NCBI GenBank assembly: GCA_947625195.1
Contig: CANQNK010000005.1
Span: 38,761-102,760 of the forward strand
Reading direction: 5' to 3'
Source: an uncultured Clostridia bacterium
GTDB lineage: Bacteria; Bacillota; Clostridia; Oscillospirales; Ruminococcaceae
Length of the DNA: 64,000 nt
Shown: piece after piece, positions 17,811 through 26,743 of the stretch
Layout of the letters: each line of letters begins with the position of its first letter
How positions within the stretch are numbered: position 1 is the first letter of the stretch
Notes under the pieces: model-generated
Told to the model about the DNA's origin: nothing
Databases searched by the model: none
Seen by the model: the letters and a program-made list of their open reading frames with translations, nothing else
Made by a program: the position numbers and the translations under genes

Positions 17811-19004
17811 TTATTCTCCGAACATTTCCTTTGAAAGCCTGCCGATCTTCTCGCAGCCAAGCACTATTTCCTCATCGGTCGGCGTTGAAAAATTAAGCCT
17901 AAACGACGAGGTCTTTTCGGTCTCACTAACTAAAAACGCCGTTCCAGGCACGACCGCAACCTTATATTCCTCAACCGCTCTTTTGCAAAATGTCATCATA
18001 TCGCAGTCATTGGGAAGGGTGCACCAAATAAAAAGCCCGCCCTGAGGTCTGGTGTATTTCAGCTTTGAAGAAAAGTTCTTTTCTATCTGCGAGAGCATCA
18101 AGGAGCACTTGTGTCTGTAAATTTCACGAAGCTTTGATAAATGCTTATCCATATCACATTCGTTTAAAAACCTGTCCGCCAGAACCTGCGCCCAGATATT
18201 TGTGTGAACGTCTGAAACCTGCTTGCAGACTATCATCTTTGAAACGATCTCCTTAGGCGCAGAGGTGTACCCCACTCTTATTCCCGGGGCCAGAACCTTT
18301 GAAAATGTTCCCGAGTATATAACTCTGCCATACTTATCCATACTCTTTATTGAGGGAATATCCTCCCCATCAAATCTTAAATCTCCGTACGGATTATCCT
18401 CAAGTATAACGGTGTCGTATTCTTCTGCAAGTCTTAAAACCTCAACCCTTTTTTCATAGCTCATTGTAAGCCCCGTAGGATTTTGAAAATTAGGGATAAG
18501 ATAAATAAGCTTTACCTTCTTTGACTTTAAAACTTCTTCAAGCTTTTCAAGGTTTATTCCGTCATTAGACAGCTCAACTCCCACAAGGTCTACGTTATAA
18601 GACTTAAAAGCATTAAGCGAACCTATAAACGAAGGCGCCTCACACACAATAGTATCGCTCTCGTCGCACAGGACCTTAGCCGCAAGCTCGTTCGCCTGCT
18701 GTGCGCCTGATGTAATTATGAGCTCGTCCCTTTCCCTATCAAAGCAGCCGTCCTTTTCAAGGCGGGCCTTTAATGTGTTCCTTAGCGGAGTATACCCCTC
18801 AGTGATAGAATACTGAAGCGCAAGAATAGGATCGCTTTTGAAAATCTCTCTTGATATTCTCTCAATTTCATCAACAGGAAAAGCCTCCGGCGCAGGATTT
18901 CCCGCCGCAAAAGAAATAACCTTAGGGTCGCTTGTAAACTTGAGTATCTCTCTTATTGCCGAAGCCTGAAGCCCCGATACCTTTTTTGAAAACTCAAAAC
19001 TCAT
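17811..19004 (-). CDS. PLP-dependent aminotransferase (class I/II, LysN/PatA-like)
   Basis: A 397-residue fold-type I enzyme that moves an amino group between an amino acid and a 2-oxo acid. The N-terminal SFAAGNPAPEAFP motif and the PLP-binding Lys in YSGTFSKVLAPGIRVGY place it with 2-aminoadipate/kynurenine-type aminotransferases related to the MocR domain. Asn/Asp/Tyr contacts are visible in LIPNFQNPTG and EDNPYGDLRF. I start at 19004 because AAGGAG lies 9 bases upstream of that ATG; a longer frame adds 16 residues without a site. The exact substrate is uncertain; aromatic or branched amino acids would fit the nearby shikimate genes. Confidence 0.88.
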   Translation of the reverse strand: MSFEFSKKVSGLQASAIREILKFTSDPKVISFAAGNPAPEAFPVDEIERISREIFKSDPILALQYSITEGYTPLRNTLKARLEKDGCFDRERDELIITSGAQQANELAAKVLCDESDTIVCEAPSFIGSLNAFKSYNVDLVGVELSNDGINLEKLEEVLKSKKVKLIYLIPNFQNPTGLTMSYEKRVEVLRLAEEYDTVILEDNPYGDLRFDGEDIPSIKSMDKYGRVIYSGTFSKVLAPGIRVGYTSAPKEIVSKMIVCKQVSDVHTNIWAQVLADRFLNECDMDKHLSKLREIYRHKCSLMLSQIEKNFSSKLKYTRPQGGLFIWCTLPNDCDMMTFCKRAVEEYKVAVVPGTAFLVSETEKTSSFRLNFSTPTDEEIVLGCEKIGRLSKEMFGE

Positions 19005-19104
19005 ATCTTTTTCTCCTTTTACCTTAATATATCTCCGTGCGCTTATAATCAATGTAATTATACCATAACTTTGTAAGATTTACAATACATTTTTCCTCAA
19101 TTTA

Positions 19105-19140
19105 AGGCAAAAGAAAAAGCGTCCAGCATTAGACGCTTTT
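19105..19140 (-). terminator. Terminator of the L,D-transpeptidase gene
   Basis: The perfect 9-bp stem AAAAGCGTC / GACGCTTTT with an 8-base loop, 6 bases past the stop codon, ends in TTTTTCTTTT on the minus strand. Confidence 0.8.
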
Positions 19141-19146
19141 GAATAT

Positions 19147-21030
19147 TTAATAATACATAATAACAACGGTACCTATCGGTATGTTATTAAAGATATACTG
19201 CGCAGAATCCCAAGAAACTCCTACGCAACCGTGAGAGCCCGCCCATTTGTATCTGTCTCCTCCATATGAGGTATGCCATGTTGCGTCGTGAATTCCTATG
19301 CTTCTGACCGAGATATAGTTCCAGAAACTGCACTCTGACTGATATTGCCCCTCGCTGGTTCTGCCCTCCATCTTTTTATTTTGCTCCTTCATCCAGAGCT
19401 GATATATTCCCGGATATGTCATTCTCTCTTTTGTGGGAAGTCCCGATACAACTCCGCATTCAAAAACCTTTTTGCCGTCTTGATAGTACCAAAGCGTTTG
19501 ATTGGTAAGGTCAACCTCAACATAGGAGTTTATGCGTGAAAGGTCGGTTATAACGTCAGCCTCGTCCGACTTGTCGTGCTTTACCTGTCCCATAGTATCG
19601 TAATAATATCCGCCGTTGTGATAATAAATTGGCTCAAGCTTAGTGCTTTCTCCCGACTTAAACGCATCGGCAATAGCCTTTGCCGTTTCATCAGCATCAA
19701 GCATATACCCGAAAATTGCGTCCTTTTGCCCGAAATAGTCGTCCTGGGAGTTTATCTCGATCTCTCCCTGAAGAGTGGACTTAAACCTTCTGGTTTTGTG
19801 AAGAGTATCATATTTTTTCCTTAGACCGTCCACCCATTTCCAAATAATCTCTTCGTTTATGGTATAGCTTCCATCGTCCTTAATGTCAAAAGCATCCTCA
19901 ATATCATTGTAAGTAAGCTTCTCGGTTGTATAGTCAAAATCAAGCTCAACGGTAACATCAAAAATCTTGTTAAGCGCACTTAGTTTGGATTCAAGATCAG
20001 ACGAGACCACAGACGGCTTTAAATAGCAGTCCTCTTTTTCAAGGTCTACCTCCTGCGTCTGCGAGTTTACCGCCGCTATTGCAGCTTTTACGGTTTTATC
20101 AATATCAACCGCCGTGCCCTCCTTCTCGGACTCAATTTTAAACTTTCCGTCGCTTCCGCGAACGATTTTGGCGTTGGTGGGCTGCTTTGTTCCAAAGCTT
20201 GCGTTAACAACCTGTTCTTTAAGCTTTTCTTCATCATAAGCTCCCGAAAGATTTACGTTTATTTTGGTATCCTTAAAGAAATTCAAAAAGTACAGATAGT
20301 TATTTTCATTGTCAAGCTGTTTTGATACCAGCTCTGAAGTATTAAATTCATATCCGAATTTGTCGTAAGGAATTGTAACGGAGGTTCCGTCGTTTTTAAG
20401 GAAAACAAGCTTGTTCAAGTGATTTCCATTCATCTCGATCGTTTGTACAGCCTGCTCTGAGGTCATTCCGGAAACATTCACACCGTTTATGTAGGTGTTT
20501 GGCAAAAACTGATCCTTTGTCATTATCAGGCCCGTTACATACGCTCCTGCCAAAAGGATTATCACTATTCCTACTATAAACAGCACGGCGGTCTTTCCCC
20601 TGCCGTTTTTACTTTTGATCTTATAATGCTTGTCGGCGCGGCGTATCGCTTTTTCATCAAGCTCAAACTGAGAGTCTTTAATTGCGGGCTTGCTTTCCTG
20701 CGGCTCTTGTTCCGATTTTTGCGAGCTATCGTTTTGCGGCTGTTCATTCGCTTTGCTTTGATTCTCTGCTGCATCCGGCGAAGCCAGAACTATTCCCAGA
20801 TCGTCCCCCTTATCGTTATCGATAAGAGAGCTTTTTATCATATCCGCGATCTGCTCTTTGCTCTTCGGCTCTGACGACAAGGTACTCTGCGCATCAGAAA
20901 CGCTTTCCGACGCTTTCTGAGCCGCTTCGTCTTTTTTACCAAACAATCTCTCTTTTTCCTGCTTATATCTGTTTACCTGAGCGATTATCTCTTCTATATC
21001 ATCGCCGGTGTCTTTATAACCATCACTCAT
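19147..21030 (-). CDS. L,D-transpeptidase with VanW-type peptidoglycan-binding repeats
   Basis: A 627-residue cell-wall enzyme. The N-terminal ~150 residues are cytoplasmic, acidic and Gln/Ser-rich. A single membrane helix (AVLFIVGIVIILLAGAYVTGLI) follows, then two repeats of the PG_binding_4 type seen in VanW-like proteins, the first opening with INGVNVSGMTSEQAVQ. The YkuD catalytic domain is at the C-terminus, with SHGCVGVSW and the catalytic Cys near residue 602. YkuD enzymes form 3-3 cross-links or attach groups to peptidoglycan and resist most beta-lactams. The type II membrane topology puts catalysis outside the cell. It stands alone with its own terminator. Confidence 0.9.
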   Translation of the reverse strand: MSDGYKDTGDDIEEIIAQVNRYKQEKERLFGKKDEAAQKASESVSDAQSTLSSEPKSKEQIADMIKSSLIDNDKGDDLGIVLASPDAAENQSKANEQPQNDSSQKSEQEPQESKPAIKDSQFELDEKAIRRADKHYKIKSKNGRGKTAVLFIVGIVIILLAGAYVTGLIMTKDQFLPNTYINGVNVSGMTSEQAVQTIEMNGNHLNKLVFLKNDGTSVTIPYDKFGYEFNTSELVSKQLDNENNYLYFLNFFKDTKINVNLSGAYDEEKLKEQVVNASFGTKQPTNAKIVRGSDGKFKIESEKEGTAVDIDKTVKAAIAAVNSQTQEVDLEKEDCYLKPSVVSSDLESKLSALNKIFDVTVELDFDYTTEKLTYNDIEDAFDIKDDGSYTINEEIIWKWVDGLRKKYDTLHKTRRFKSTLQGEIEINSQDDYFGQKDAIFGYMLDADETAKAIADAFKSGESTKLEPIYYHNGGYYYDTMGQVKHDKSDEADVITDLSRINSYVEVDLTNQTLWYYQDGKKVFECGVVSGLPTKERMTYPGIYQLWMKEQNKKMEGRTSEGQYQSECSFWNYISVRSIGIHDATWHTSYGGDRYKWAGSHGCVGVSWDSAQYIFNNIPIGTVVIMYY

Positions 21031-21155
21031 CAGGCATTTCCTTTCCGTTTAGTTGTCCGTTTATTTTATTGCTCTTACACATAATTATACTATATCTTTT
21101 TTTATATTTCAATACAATTTCTATGGATTCTCACATAATTTTTACTCGTGATTCC

Positions 21156-21659
21156 TTACTTGTTTTGGTAAGCCTTTACGATTTCTCCTGTGTAGAATGT
21201 GTGAAAATCTCCCGTCGGATAAATTTCCTTCTTGATGCTTTCATCAAAAAACTCCGCTTTCGACTGATCCATTGCAAAAAGCTTTCTGCAAACAAGCACC
21301 AACGATGCCTGTTCATACATAACAGTGGCGTCGCTGAATTTTGCGGTTACGCCTTCAACACTGGTTTTATCAACATCTCTTCCGCTGTTAGACCCAAGAT
21401 AAGCGAGAGTTTTTTTGTACTTATCATCAAAAAACGACACGGTGAAATATTCACTTTTATTCAAAAACTCCTTTGTGTATCTCTGCGGTCGAACTACGGT
21501 AAGAAATACGGGCTTGTTAAACATAACGCCCATATATCCCCAGCTTATTGTCATAGAGTTGTAGCCGTTTTCATTTCCCGCCATAAGCAATGCCCAGTCA
21601 TCGCCTATTTTCTTAAACGGATTTAAGTCTGTTTTTTTAATATCAATTTCTGTAAACAT
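21156..21659 (-). CDS. Flavin reductase-like FMN-binding split-barrel protein
   Basis: A 167-residue protein of the flavin reductase/flavoredoxin group. The FMN-phosphate region is visible in YNSMTISWGYMGVMFNKPVF, and the VRPQRYTKEFLNKSEYFTVSFF segment is the typical core strand. Members bind FMN and pass electrons between NAD(P)H or ferredoxin and acceptors. The specific partner is not clear. A GGAGG site precedes the start. It lies 54 bases downstream of the DUF4364 gene on the same strand. Confidence 0.85.
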   Translation of the reverse strand: MFTEIDIKKTDLNPFKKIGDDWALLMAGNENGYNSMTISWGYMGVMFNKPVFLTVVRPQRYTKEFLNKSEYFTVSFFDDKYKKTLAYLGSNSGRDVDKTSVEGVTAKFSDATVMYEQASLVLVCRKLFAMDQSKAEFFDESIKKEIYPTGDFHTFYTGEIVKAYQNK

Positions 21660-21713
21660 AACAGTTCCTCCAATAAAAAGTTTAAAAATACTTATCTAAA
21701 ACGAAAATTGTGT

Positions 21714-22277
21714 TTACTTCTCCTCATTTTCAATAACAAAATCCAAAACCCTTGAATAAAACTCCGAAGGATTTGACAAAATCTTTTCTTTTATAAATTC
21801 CGCCGATGCCGTATCGGGAGCAAACAGCGTAAGGTCAATAAGTGACTCGGAATTATCAGTGCATACAAAATGCACTGACGCACCCCTTTGTTTCTGCTCA
21901 ATATCGCATTTTACATTTCCCGCCTTAAGACGTGCAAAAAAACGAAGCCCCGCCGCTAAAATCTTATCCCGAAAACTTTTCGGCACGATTCCCTTGAACT
22001 CATCGGCAGACTGCCTTGCGACCTCAGACATCTCCACATAGCTTTTCCCATCCGACTGATTTACATATAAAAGCTCGTTTTGATAAAGCTCCTCAAGCGC
22101 CTCGACAAATAAAAAGTAGTTTATAACTCCGTCCCCGGTTACAATTTCTGTAAGCTGATTCTGCGTTACAGGACGATTGATCTGCTTTAAAAAATAGCAA
22201 ATCAATATCTTTATTGCGTATTTGTCGGTGAGGTTCAACATATTTTCCGTTACATATTTTTCAAAGTTCTGATCCAT
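21714..22277 (-). CDS. DUF4364 family protein
   Basis: A 187-residue cytosolic protein. The first 80 residues look like a winged helix: LTDKYAIKILICYFLKQI, then TQNQLTEIVTGDGVINYFLFVEALEELYQNELL. A mixed alpha/beta domain follows. The family is common in Clostridia and is thought to be DNA binding, but no function is established. The gene starts 12 bases after aroC, so it is probably cotranscribed with the aromatic amino acid genes. Confidence 0.8.
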   Translation of the reverse strand: MDQNFEKYVTENMLNLTDKYAIKILICYFLKQINRPVTQNQLTEIVTGDGVINYFLFVEALEELYQNELLYVNQSDGKSYVEMSEVARQSADEFKGIVPKSFRDKILAAGLRFFARLKAGNVKCDIEQKQRGASVHFVCTDNSESLIDLTLFAPDTASAEFIKEKILSNPSEFYSRVLDFVIENEEK

Positions 22278-22289
22278 AGTCTTCTCTCT

Positions 22290-23384
22290 TTATCTAAAAT
22301 TCGGATAATCAAGCATATGCCCCAATAGCGCTATGTTTACCGCCGCCTCAACACACGGCACCGCACGCGGAACCACGCAGGGGTCGTGTCTGCCCTTTAT
22401 CTCAAGCGTTTCGTTTTTCATTGCCGAATAATCCACCGTCTGCTGCGGCCGTGAGATAGACGGCGTTGGCTTAAACGCCACTCTCAGCATTATCGGCATT
22501 CCGGAGGATATTCCGCCTAAAATCCCTCCGTGAAAGTTAGTTCTGGTAACTACGTGACCGTTTTCATCAACGTAAAACTCGTCGTTATTTTCACTGCCGA
22601 GCATCTTTGCGCAGTTAAAGCCCGCGCCGAATTCAAGACCCTTTACTGCGGGAATTCCGAAAATAAGCTGCGCTATTGAATTTTCAAGTCCCTCAAAAAT
22701 AGGCGAACCCACTCCCGCAGGGACGTTTATCGCAATGCACTCAACAATTCCGCCGACAGAATCCTGACACCTTCTCGCCTTGTCGATATCCTCTGTCATA
22801 CGATCGCCCTTTTTGTCGTCGATAACCGGAAACTCCTTGGTCTTTATCTTCATAATCTGCTCACGGTTGGTTCTTATAGGGTCAAAGCTCTTATCCTTGA
22901 TCCCGTGAATCTCCAGAATATGCGCTCCCGTATGTATTCCGCGGCGCGAAAGGATCTGTCCCGCAACAGCGCCTGCAAAAACCAGCGGAGCGGTAAGTCT
23001 TCCCGAAAAATGTCCTCCGCCTCTTGCGTCGTTAAACCCGCCGTATCTAACCGCACCGGTATAGTCGGCGTGTCCGGGTCTGGCAAGCCTAGAAAGATTA
23101 GAATAGTCGTTAGAATGCTGGTCGGTATTCTGAATAAGCGCACACAGCGGAGTTCCTGTTGTTTTACCGTTGAAAAAGCCCGACATTATCTGGGGCATAT
23201 CGCTTTCTCTTCTCTGTGTAGAGGTCTTTGACTTTTTAGGCGCCCTTCTGGACATAAAGTGCATTAGCTCGTTTAAGTCTATATACTCTCCCGCCGGAAG
23301 ATTGTCTATCACAACTCCGATTGCCGGGCCGTGGCTTTCTCCGAAAATTGAAATGTTAAAATTATGGTTCCATACTGACGCCAT
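22290..23384 (-). CDS. aroC: Chorismate synthase
   Basis: The last step of the shikimate pathway: EPSP to chorismate, using reduced FMN as catalyst. The 364-residue length is typical. Signature regions are seen: GESHGPAIGVVIDNLPAGE at the N-terminus (catalytic His in GESHG), GRLTAPLVFAGAVA near residue 130, and RHDPCVVPRAVPCVEAAVNI at the C-terminus with the second conserved His/Asp. GGAGG precedes the start. It sits between the nudix gene (22-base gap) and the DUF4364 gene in one minus-strand run. The reduced flavin it needs could be linked to the flavin-reductase gene two positions downstream, but this is speculation. Confidence 0.97.
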   Translation of the reverse strand: MASVWNHNFNISIFGESHGPAIGVVIDNLPAGEYIDLNELMHFMSRRAPKKSKTSTQRRESDMPQIMSGFFNGKTTGTPLCALIQNTDQHSNDYSNLSRLARPGHADYTGAVRYGGFNDARGGGHFSGRLTAPLVFAGAVAGQILSRRGIHTGAHILEIHGIKDKSFDPIRTNREQIMKIKTKEFPVIDDKKGDRMTEDIDKARRCQDSVGGIVECIAINVPAGVGSPIFEGLENSIAQLIFGIPAVKGLEFGAGFNCAKMLGSENNDEFYVDENGHVVTRTNFHGGILGGISSGMPIMLRVAFKPTPSISRPQQTVDYSAMKNETLEIKGRHDPCVVPRAVPCVEAAVNIALLGHMLDYPNFR

Positions 23385-23406
23385 TTTATTTTACCTCCGT
23401 ATTTTA

Positions 23407-23874
23407 TTATCTTATGCAAAAGCGTTTTCCTGCTGCAAAGTCATCTATTATATCCTTATGCTGCCTGCAAAAAATCTCCGGCAGCTTATTTGCGTTAAAG
23501 TATTTAATATCCAGTGTTTCCTTGCCGTCGATCTTAAGCTTGCCTGATTTGACGCTTGCGCAAAACGCAACAACTATTACCTGCGCCTTATCTCCGTTTT
23601 TATACTCAGCAAAGTATTTTGAATAAACTCCCTGCAAGTAATCTATCTCCACGGTAAACCCCGTTTCCTCAAAAACCTCTCTTACCGCGGCTTCTTCAGC
23701 CGACTCGGAAAGCTCCATAATGCCGCCGGGCAAGCCCCATTTTCCGTTGTTACGCTGCTGCAATAAGATATCTTTGCTTTCATTTTGTATAATACAGCAG
23801 GAGGCGACAAGCATAACCTCTCTTTTTCCTACCATATTTCTAAGATACTTTACATAGTCAGGCACGGCATTCAC
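23407..23874 (-). CDS. NUDIX hydrolase
   Basis: A 155-residue pyrophosphatase. The Nudix box is complete: GGIMELSESAEEAAVREVFEETGF matches G-x5-E-x7-R-E-U-x-E-E-x-G-U. Members hydrolyse nucleoside diphosphate derivatives such as oxidised dNTPs, ADP-sugars or NADH; specificity is not visible. Its start codon overlaps the aroA stop by 4 bases, so it is translationally coupled to the shikimate genes. This arrangement is odd for a housekeeping hydrolase. Confidence 0.92.
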   Translation of the reverse strand: MNAVPDYVKYLRNMVGKREVMLVASCCIIQNESKDILLQQRNNGKWGLPGGIMELSESAEEAAVREVFEETGFTVEIDYLQGVYSKYFAEYKNGDKAQVIVVAFCASVKSGKLKIDGKETLDIKYFNANKLPEIFCRQHKDIIDDFAAGKRFCIR

Positions 23875-25094
23875 CTCGCCCTGCCGTTCAATTTGTTATA
23901 CACGTCAAAAAAGTCGGGATACGATTTTCTTACACACTCAGCGCCCGTGATCGTAAGCACATCCGTGCATTTTATCGCCGCTATCGCCATGCTCATAGCG
24001 ATCCTGTGGTCGTTAAAGGAATCAACTTTACCGCCCGACAGGCTTTTTACCCCTTCTATAACCAGACTGTCGTCGTAAGCCTTTACCCTTCCGCCCAGAC
24101 TGTTTATACACTCTGCAACAGCAGATAAGCGGTCGCTTTCTTTTATGCGAAGCCTTGCGACATTTTTGATTTCGCTTTTGCCATCTGCGAAAGAAGCCAG
24201 CACTGTGAGTATGGGAACAAGGTCGGGTACATCAGAGCAGTCAAGAGAAAACGGCTTTATCCTCTTTTCTTTTCCGTCACCGACAACACAAGTACTGCAT
24301 ATCTCAGCTATTTTTTTGTCGCCCTGAACGCTCGACTTGTTAAGACCATTTATTTTAATATCGCTCCCCAGAGCATTTGCAACGTAAAAAAACGCCGCCT
24401 GAGAGTAATCTCCCTCTATTGTCTGATTACTTGCCAAAAGCTGAGTACCATTGATCTCCCAACCGAAGTCAAGCTTCTTTATATCAGCACCGAATCTCTT
24501 CAAGCAGTCTGTCGTTATATCGACATAAGGCTTTGACTGCAAGGGAGAAAGCATTTTTATCCTGCTTTTTCCGTCAGTCAGCGTAAGCGCAAAAATAAGG
24601 CCGGTTACAAACTGGCTTGATATGTCTCCCTCAAGCTCATATTCACCGCTGTGAAGCCTGCCGTTTACGGAAAACGGCATTGTGCCGTTGTAATCAAAAA
24701 CAACTCCTTTTTTGGTAAGCTCTCTTAAATAAGGCGTTATCGGCCTCTCAGGAAGCTTTCCCCTACCCGAAAACTCAGCGCTTACACCAAGAGCCGCTGC
24801 AATCGGTATTAAAAATCTTAAGGTAGAGCCCGACTCACAGCAGTCTATCTGTGCGGAGTCTGACGGATTTTCAATTCCGAAAATTATTGCAGAATCGCCG
24901 TTGATCTCAATTTTTGCACCTAGGGCTGACATAGCGTTTACGGTAGCCTCAATATCCTTTGAACAGCTTACATTTGAAATTACGCTTTTGCCTCTTGCAA
25001 GCGCAGCGCAAATGATAAGTCGGTGCGCGACGCTCTTAGACGGAGGTACCCGTACCTCACCCGAAAGCAAACGCGGAGTTATAGCAACATCCAT
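23871..25094 (-). CDS. aroA: 3-phosphoshikimate 1-carboxyvinyltransferase (EPSP synthase)
   Basis: Joins shikimate 3-phosphate and phosphoenolpyruvate, the sixth step of the chorismate pathway. A 407-residue two-domain protein with the N-terminal PPSKSVAHRLIICAALARG (phosphate-contact Lys and Arg), ESGSTLRFLIPIAAALG near residue 88 and RIKESDRLSA near residue 335. The PEP-site segment that follows EGSTLRF-type motifs is of the class II (Gram-positive) kind rather than the classical NAGTAMR kind. It lies 16 bases after aroB and overlaps the nudix gene. Confidence 0.96.
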   Translation of the reverse strand: MDVAITPRLLSGEVRVPPSKSVAHRLIICAALARGKSVISNVSCSKDIEATVNAMSALGAKIEINGDSAIIFGIENPSDSAQIDCCESGSTLRFLIPIAAALGVSAEFSGRGKLPERPITPYLRELTKKGVVFDYNGTMPFSVNGRLHSGEYELEGDISSQFVTGLIFALTLTDGKSRIKMLSPLQSKPYVDITTDCLKRFGADIKKLDFGWEINGTQLLASNQTIEGDYSQAAFFYVANALGSDIKINGLNKSSVQGDKKIAEICSTCVVGDGKEKRIKPFSLDCSDVPDLVPILTVLASFADGKSEIKNVARLRIKESDRLSAVAECINSLGGRVKAYDDSLVIEGVKSLSGGKVDSFNDHRIAMSMAIAAIKCTDVLTITGAECVRKSYPDFFDVYNKLNGRAR

Positions 25095-25109
25095 AAAAAC
25101 CTCTGTTTT

Positions 25110-26222
25110 CTATTTCATATTAAGTATTATTTTTTCAATTTCTGATTTGTCAATCGCAACAGCCCAAGCATCGCCGAACTGCTTAACCTTTCCTAATCCG
25201 TCCTGAAGGACAAAACGCAGCTTGCCGTCACGCACCTTTTTATCGGTATACAGCTTTTCCATTAGCTGCTTACGGTCGATATATTCAGGAATATCGGTAC
25301 TAAGCCCGCACTTATGTAAAAGCGATTTTACCCTTTGTACCTCATCCTTTGTCATAAATCCCATACTCACAGATAGCTCGCACTCTGCTAAAAGCCCTAT
25401 AGCTACCGCTTCTCCGTGCAAAAGCCTGTATTCGCTTACGGTTTCTATTGCCCTGCCGACTGTATGTCCGAGATTGAGTATCTCACGCAAAGACGCTTCT
25501 CTCTCGTCCTTCATAACTACAGAATATTTTATCTCACAGTTTTTCTCAGCTATATGCTCACACACAGAGCTGTCAGACTCAAACACCCTCAATACGTTAT
25601 TCTCAAGGTATTCAAAAAACTCCTTATCAGCCATCATGGCGTGCTTTACGGTTTCGGCAAGGCCTGAGGATATCTGCCTTTTGGGCAGCGTTTTCCACGT
25701 GTCAAGATCGATATACACCTTTTGGGGCTGATTAAAAAGCCCGATAAGATTTGTGGCAAGCGGCGTGTCTACGGCAGTTTTTCCCCCGACAGACGCATCA
25801 GCCGCCGCAAGCAATGTCGTAGCATAGTTCACAAACGGTACTCCTCTGCCAAAGGTTCCCGCCAGAAATCCCGCAAGGTCGGTAACTACCCCGCCGCCTA
25901 CGGCTAAAACAAAGCAGTCCCGCCGAAATCCATGTTCAAGCATATTGTCCTCAAGAATCTCCTTTGTCTTTCTCACCTTGCTTTTCTCCCCCTCCGGGAA
26001 GACAAACAATTCCGGCATAAAACCGTTTTCTGAAAGCTTTTGTGAAATTCTTTCTGCGTACAGCGGCGCAACAATGCTGTCGCTTATTACCGCCGCCTTT
26101 TTATAGCCTTTGCATAAACCGCTCTTAAGGTCGCTTATCAGTCTGTTTTCAAGACCGTATCCGATATCTATATCGTACGAATCGTCAACAACCTTTTTTA
26201 GCGTTACATTAAAACTCTTCAA
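25110..26222 (-). CDS. aroB: 3-dehydroquinate synthase
   Basis: Second shikimate step: converts DAHP to 3-dehydroquinate using NAD+ and a divalent metal. The 370-residue protein shows the NAD-binding FPEGEKSKV, the VGGGVVTDLAGFLAGTFGRGVPF region, and metal ligands in SGLAETVKHAMM (Glu), LNLGHTVGRAIE (His) and LHGEAVAIG (His). The start codon is a TTG at 26222-26220 with GAGGAT about 9 bases upstream; no better ATG is in frame. aroB follows the SH3 lipoprotein gene after a 106-base gap that shows no clear terminator. Confidence 0.95.
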   Translation of the reverse strand: MKSFNVTLKKVVDDSYDIDIGYGLENRLISDLKSGLCKGYKKAAVISDSIVAPLYAERISQKLSENGFMPELFVFPEGEKSKVRKTKEILEDNMLEHGFRRDCFVLAVGGGVVTDLAGFLAGTFGRGVPFVNYATTLLAAADASVGGKTAVDTPLATNLIGLFNQPQKVYIDLDTWKTLPKRQISSGLAETVKHAMMADKEFFEYLENNVLRVFESDSSVCEHIAEKNCEIKYSVVMKDEREASLREILNLGHTVGRAIETVSEYRLLHGEAVAIGLLAECELSVSMGFMTKDEVQRVKSLLHKCGLSTDIPEYIDRKQLMEKLYTDKKVRDGKLRFVLQDGLGKVKQFGDAWAVAIDKSEIEKIILNMK

Positions 26223-26328
26223 TTCATTTCATCCTCATTTAATCATCGGACAACAAAACCTCTCACGGAAACTGAAAAGAGCCGGCCCGAACATAAACCA
26301 ACCGCTGTGCGTGTACGATTTTTTATTT

Positions 26329-26730
26329 TTATTGCTGTACCTGAGCTAAATAATCCATAGAAACATAAGCGTCAGCACCGTTATAGCTTATCTCTGCCCA
26401 ACCATCTGCAATGCCTTTTACGGAAACCTGCTGACCGTATGCAAGCTGTCCCAATATCATGCCGGAGTCAAAGCTTGGCTGTGTTCTTACATTGACCTCC
26501 TGCATAGCCGTATACAAGGTTTCCTGTGGCTTGACAGCTGCCTCGGTAGTAGCCTCCGGCTCAGTAGTCACCTCCTCAGATTCCGTTGTTTCATCCAAAG
26601 CGGAATTTGCAAGTGCAGAAGCTGAGTCCTTTCTCTTGAACGTAATGTCAAGATCCCCGTCGTTTGCACAAGCGCAAAACGAAAGTGCCATAACCATTAC
26701 CGATGATAAAGCCAGTATTTTTCTAAACAT
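26329..26730 (-). CDS. Small lipoprotein with a bacterial SH3 domain
   Basis: A 133-residue exported protein. The N-terminus MFRKILALSSVMVMALSFCAC is a signal peptide with a lipobox-like Cys pair. A Glu/Thr-rich linker (residues ~40-65) follows, then an SH3b domain with VNVRTQPSFDSGMILGQLAYGQ and DGWAEISYNGADAYV. SH3b domains usually bind peptidoglycan peptides, so a wall-linked role outside the membrane is likely. I start at 26730 because AAAGGAGAG lies just upstream; a longer frame adds 20 residues and overlaps aroF. Its place between aroF and aroB, two cytosolic shikimate enzymes, is unexpected. Confidence 0.8.
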   Translation of the reverse strand: MFRKILALSSVMVMALSFCACANDGDLDITFKRKDSASALANSALDETTESEEVTTEPEATTEAAVKPQETLYTAMQEVNVRTQPSFDSGMILGQLAYGQQVSVKGIADGWAEISYNGADAYVSMDYLAQVQQ

Positions 26731-26743
26731 ATTTTCTCTCCTT

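Noticed and set aside
21069..21626. 185-aa plus-strand frame opposite the flavin reductase gene
   Set aside because: The flavin reductase frame carries clear family motifs on the minus strand; this frame is its shadow.
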